A stretch of 64,000 bases of DNA. Origin: Williamsia muralis (GTDB taxonomy: Bacteria; Actinomycetota; Actinomycetes; Mycobacteriales; Mycobacteriaceae). This document shows positions 63,235 through 64,000 of this stretch, in pieces. Each line of letters starts with the position of its first letter. Position 1 is the stretch's first letter. Where the stretch lies: NCBI RefSeq assembly GCF_002735905.1, contig NZ_PEBD01000010.1:1612001-1676000 (forward strand), read 5' to 3'. The notes beneath the pieces were generated by a model. That model saw only the letters and a program-made list of their open reading frames with translations. It ran no database searches and was not told the origin of the DNA. The translations under genes and the position numbers were made by a program.

Positions 63235-63558
63235 GTGCGCAAATGGGCGTTGAATCCTATTGGGCGTCGTCGGGAAGATCGCATTGAGCCGGCGAAAGCG
63301 CACTTCGCCTCCAGTGAAGAGAAACCGCTACGTGAGCGGGGCGACCTGTTCTCTGGGAGCTGCGAGTCGACCTACGCATGGGAGTGGAGCCCTAAGTTGG
63401 CGGCTCAATGTGTAGTCATGGCGGGACCGGACCAGATTCATGCGGTCGGCGCCGCGGGATTCGACGTGGTCTCCTTTGCGGATCACCATCATCTCGACGC
63501 ATGGCTATGGTTAAGTCTCCGAGACAATTGGCCACCTCCCGAAACGGGGGAGGGGTAG
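63235..63558 (+). pseudogene. CapA-family (poly-gamma-glutamate synthesis) relic
   Basis: In this frame ERGDLFSGSCESTYAWEWSP is followed by PDQIHAVGAAGFDVVSFADHHHLDAW. The last block resembles the CapA metallophosphatase motif GFD(L/V)VS.ANNH.LD(Y/W). The usual DVVFANLE strand and the rest of the catalytic domain are missing and the frame stops after about 100 codons. It starts 2 bases after the importer operon. It looks like the eroded middle of a CapA gene; the assignment is tentative. Confidence 0.35.
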
Positions 63559-63684
63559 AGGTCTGCGGTGCTGGTGTGACCTTGTTGCGGTCACCGATGA
63601 TCGTGACACGTGGTCGTAGAAGTTGCGGTTCTGGGCTACCGAGAAGCCTTCTCTAGGATATCAAGGCCGCACCCATCAAGCCGG

Positions 63685-63711
63685 GGCCCGCAGCACTTAG
63701 TGCTGCGGGCC
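63685..63711. terminator. Strong perfect hairpin between convergent genes
   Basis: GGCCCGCAGCAC (63685-63696) pairs perfectly with GTGCTGCGGGCC (63700-63711) around a TTA loop. It lies 22 bases beyond the stop of the VOC gene on the minus strand. No T-run follows, as is common for actinobacterial hairpins. It probably ends the leftward transcript and perhaps both. Confidence 0.65.
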
Positions 63712-63732
63712 ACTGAGCGTTCCGGGCTAGCG

Positions 63733-64000
63733 TTAGTGGGGCTTGAGGACGCGATCGGGCTGGTTCATGCCAGGCGCGACGCCGGGATAATATTTTCCTA
63801 GTCCGGGACGTTCAATGGAGGAATTGCACGCCTCAAAGAAGATTCCTAGTGGACCTGAAAAGAATGCGGCACGTGACTCAGGAACGGTCTTTCCGCCCTT
63901 GTGCATCCAGTTGCACTCACGCAAGCGATCCTGTTCGGCATTGACGTTGTCAGTCCAGTAACCCATATGATGAAAAATCGTCCCTGATGCGGGTTCATTC
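63733..64000 (-). CDS. VOC-family (glyoxalase/dioxygenase-fold) protein, C-terminal part
   Basis: The frame is open to the window edge, so the gene starts beyond base 64000. The visible 88 residues include IFHHMGYWTDNVNAEQDRL, with the His-His/Tyr pattern that starts a VOC module. AAFFSGPLGIFFEACN follows, where the usual metal-ligand Glu lies (FFEAC). This is the second half of a glyoxalase/extradiol dioxygenase-like protein; the reaction cannot be told. It converges with the importer operon and is followed by a strong hairpin. Confidence 0.78.
   Translation of the reverse strand, partial: NEPASGTIFHHMGYWTDNVNAEQDRLRECNWMHKGGKTVPESRAAFFSGPLGIFFEACNSSIERPGLGKYYPGVAPGMNQPDRVLKPH

Noticed and set aside
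1-64000. CRISPR arrays, rRNA genes, insertion sequences
   Set aside because: No regularly spaced direct repeats, no rRNA sequence and no transposase or integrase motif was seen on either strand.

Overview
The window comes from a high-GC actinomycete of the order Mycobacteriales (Corynebacteriales), most like Gordonia, Williamsia or Rhodococcus. The basis is the base composition, frequent GTG starts, apparent leaderless genes with a TAnnnT box 6-7 bases before the start codon, the gltB-gltD-pyk-tesB gene order, a mycobacterial-type F420 enzyme, and abundant CoA/SDR metabolism. The genus is an inference.

Layout. (1) 1-10.8 kb is conserved chromosome: the end of gltB, gltD, pyk, tesB, a small membrane protein, a crotonase, a DUF1275 membrane protein, a long-chain acyl-CoA synthetase, a HAD hydrolase and a small acidic protein. 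A 284-bp imperfect inverted repeat lies between pyk and tesB. (2) 10.9-18.1 kb holds an F420-type (LLM) oxidoreductase, a cell-surface polysaccharide module (one glycosyltransferase divergent from a tightly coupled WcbI-like / GT / GT2 trio), a quinone oxidoreductase and a UDG-superfamily protein. (3) 18.8-42.4 kb is a defence island. Its core is a five-gene same-strand cassette: a DUF3883-type helicase, a DUF1156 methyltransferase, a DUF262/DUF1524 nuclease, a HEPN-DUF499 ATPase and an SNF2-HhH helicase. A satellite zone follows with small unknown proteins, a ParB-like protein, a GIY-YIG protein broken by a one-base deletion, an EcsC-like protein, relics, and a CxxC-containing RloC/PrrC-like ATPase broken by a one-base insertion. 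(4) 42.6-44.3 kb holds a truncated NmrA-like relic, a zinc-type alcohol dehydrogenase-family gene and its divergent HxlR regulator. (5) 44.3-63.2 kb is visibly more AT-rich and looks like an acquired catabolic island: two SnoaL-like proteins, four SDRs, a TetR regulator with tandem operators, an MBL hydrolase, a RidA protein, a cytoplasmic HtaA-domain protein beside a cytochrome P450, an MFS transporter, a TauD/TfdA dioxygenase, an RCK-type channel, and a three-gene ABC importer with a fused double-domain permease. (6) The right edge holds a CapA-family relic, a strong hairpin and the C-terminal part of a VOC-family gene.

How the genes may work together. In the defence cassette, stop/start overlaps couple the methyltransferase, the DUF262 nuclease and the DUF499 ATPase. 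This suggests modification-guided restriction with a helicase at each end and a possible HEPN RNase effector. In the catabolic island, import (ABC, MFS) and stepwise oxidation (P450, 2OG dioxygenase, SDRs) with ring or ester chemistry (SnoaL, MBL, RidA, VOC) would process one unidentified substrate under TetR control. No integrase, transposase, tRNA, rRNA or CRISPR array was recognised. All family names rest on motifs read by eye; no database search was run.
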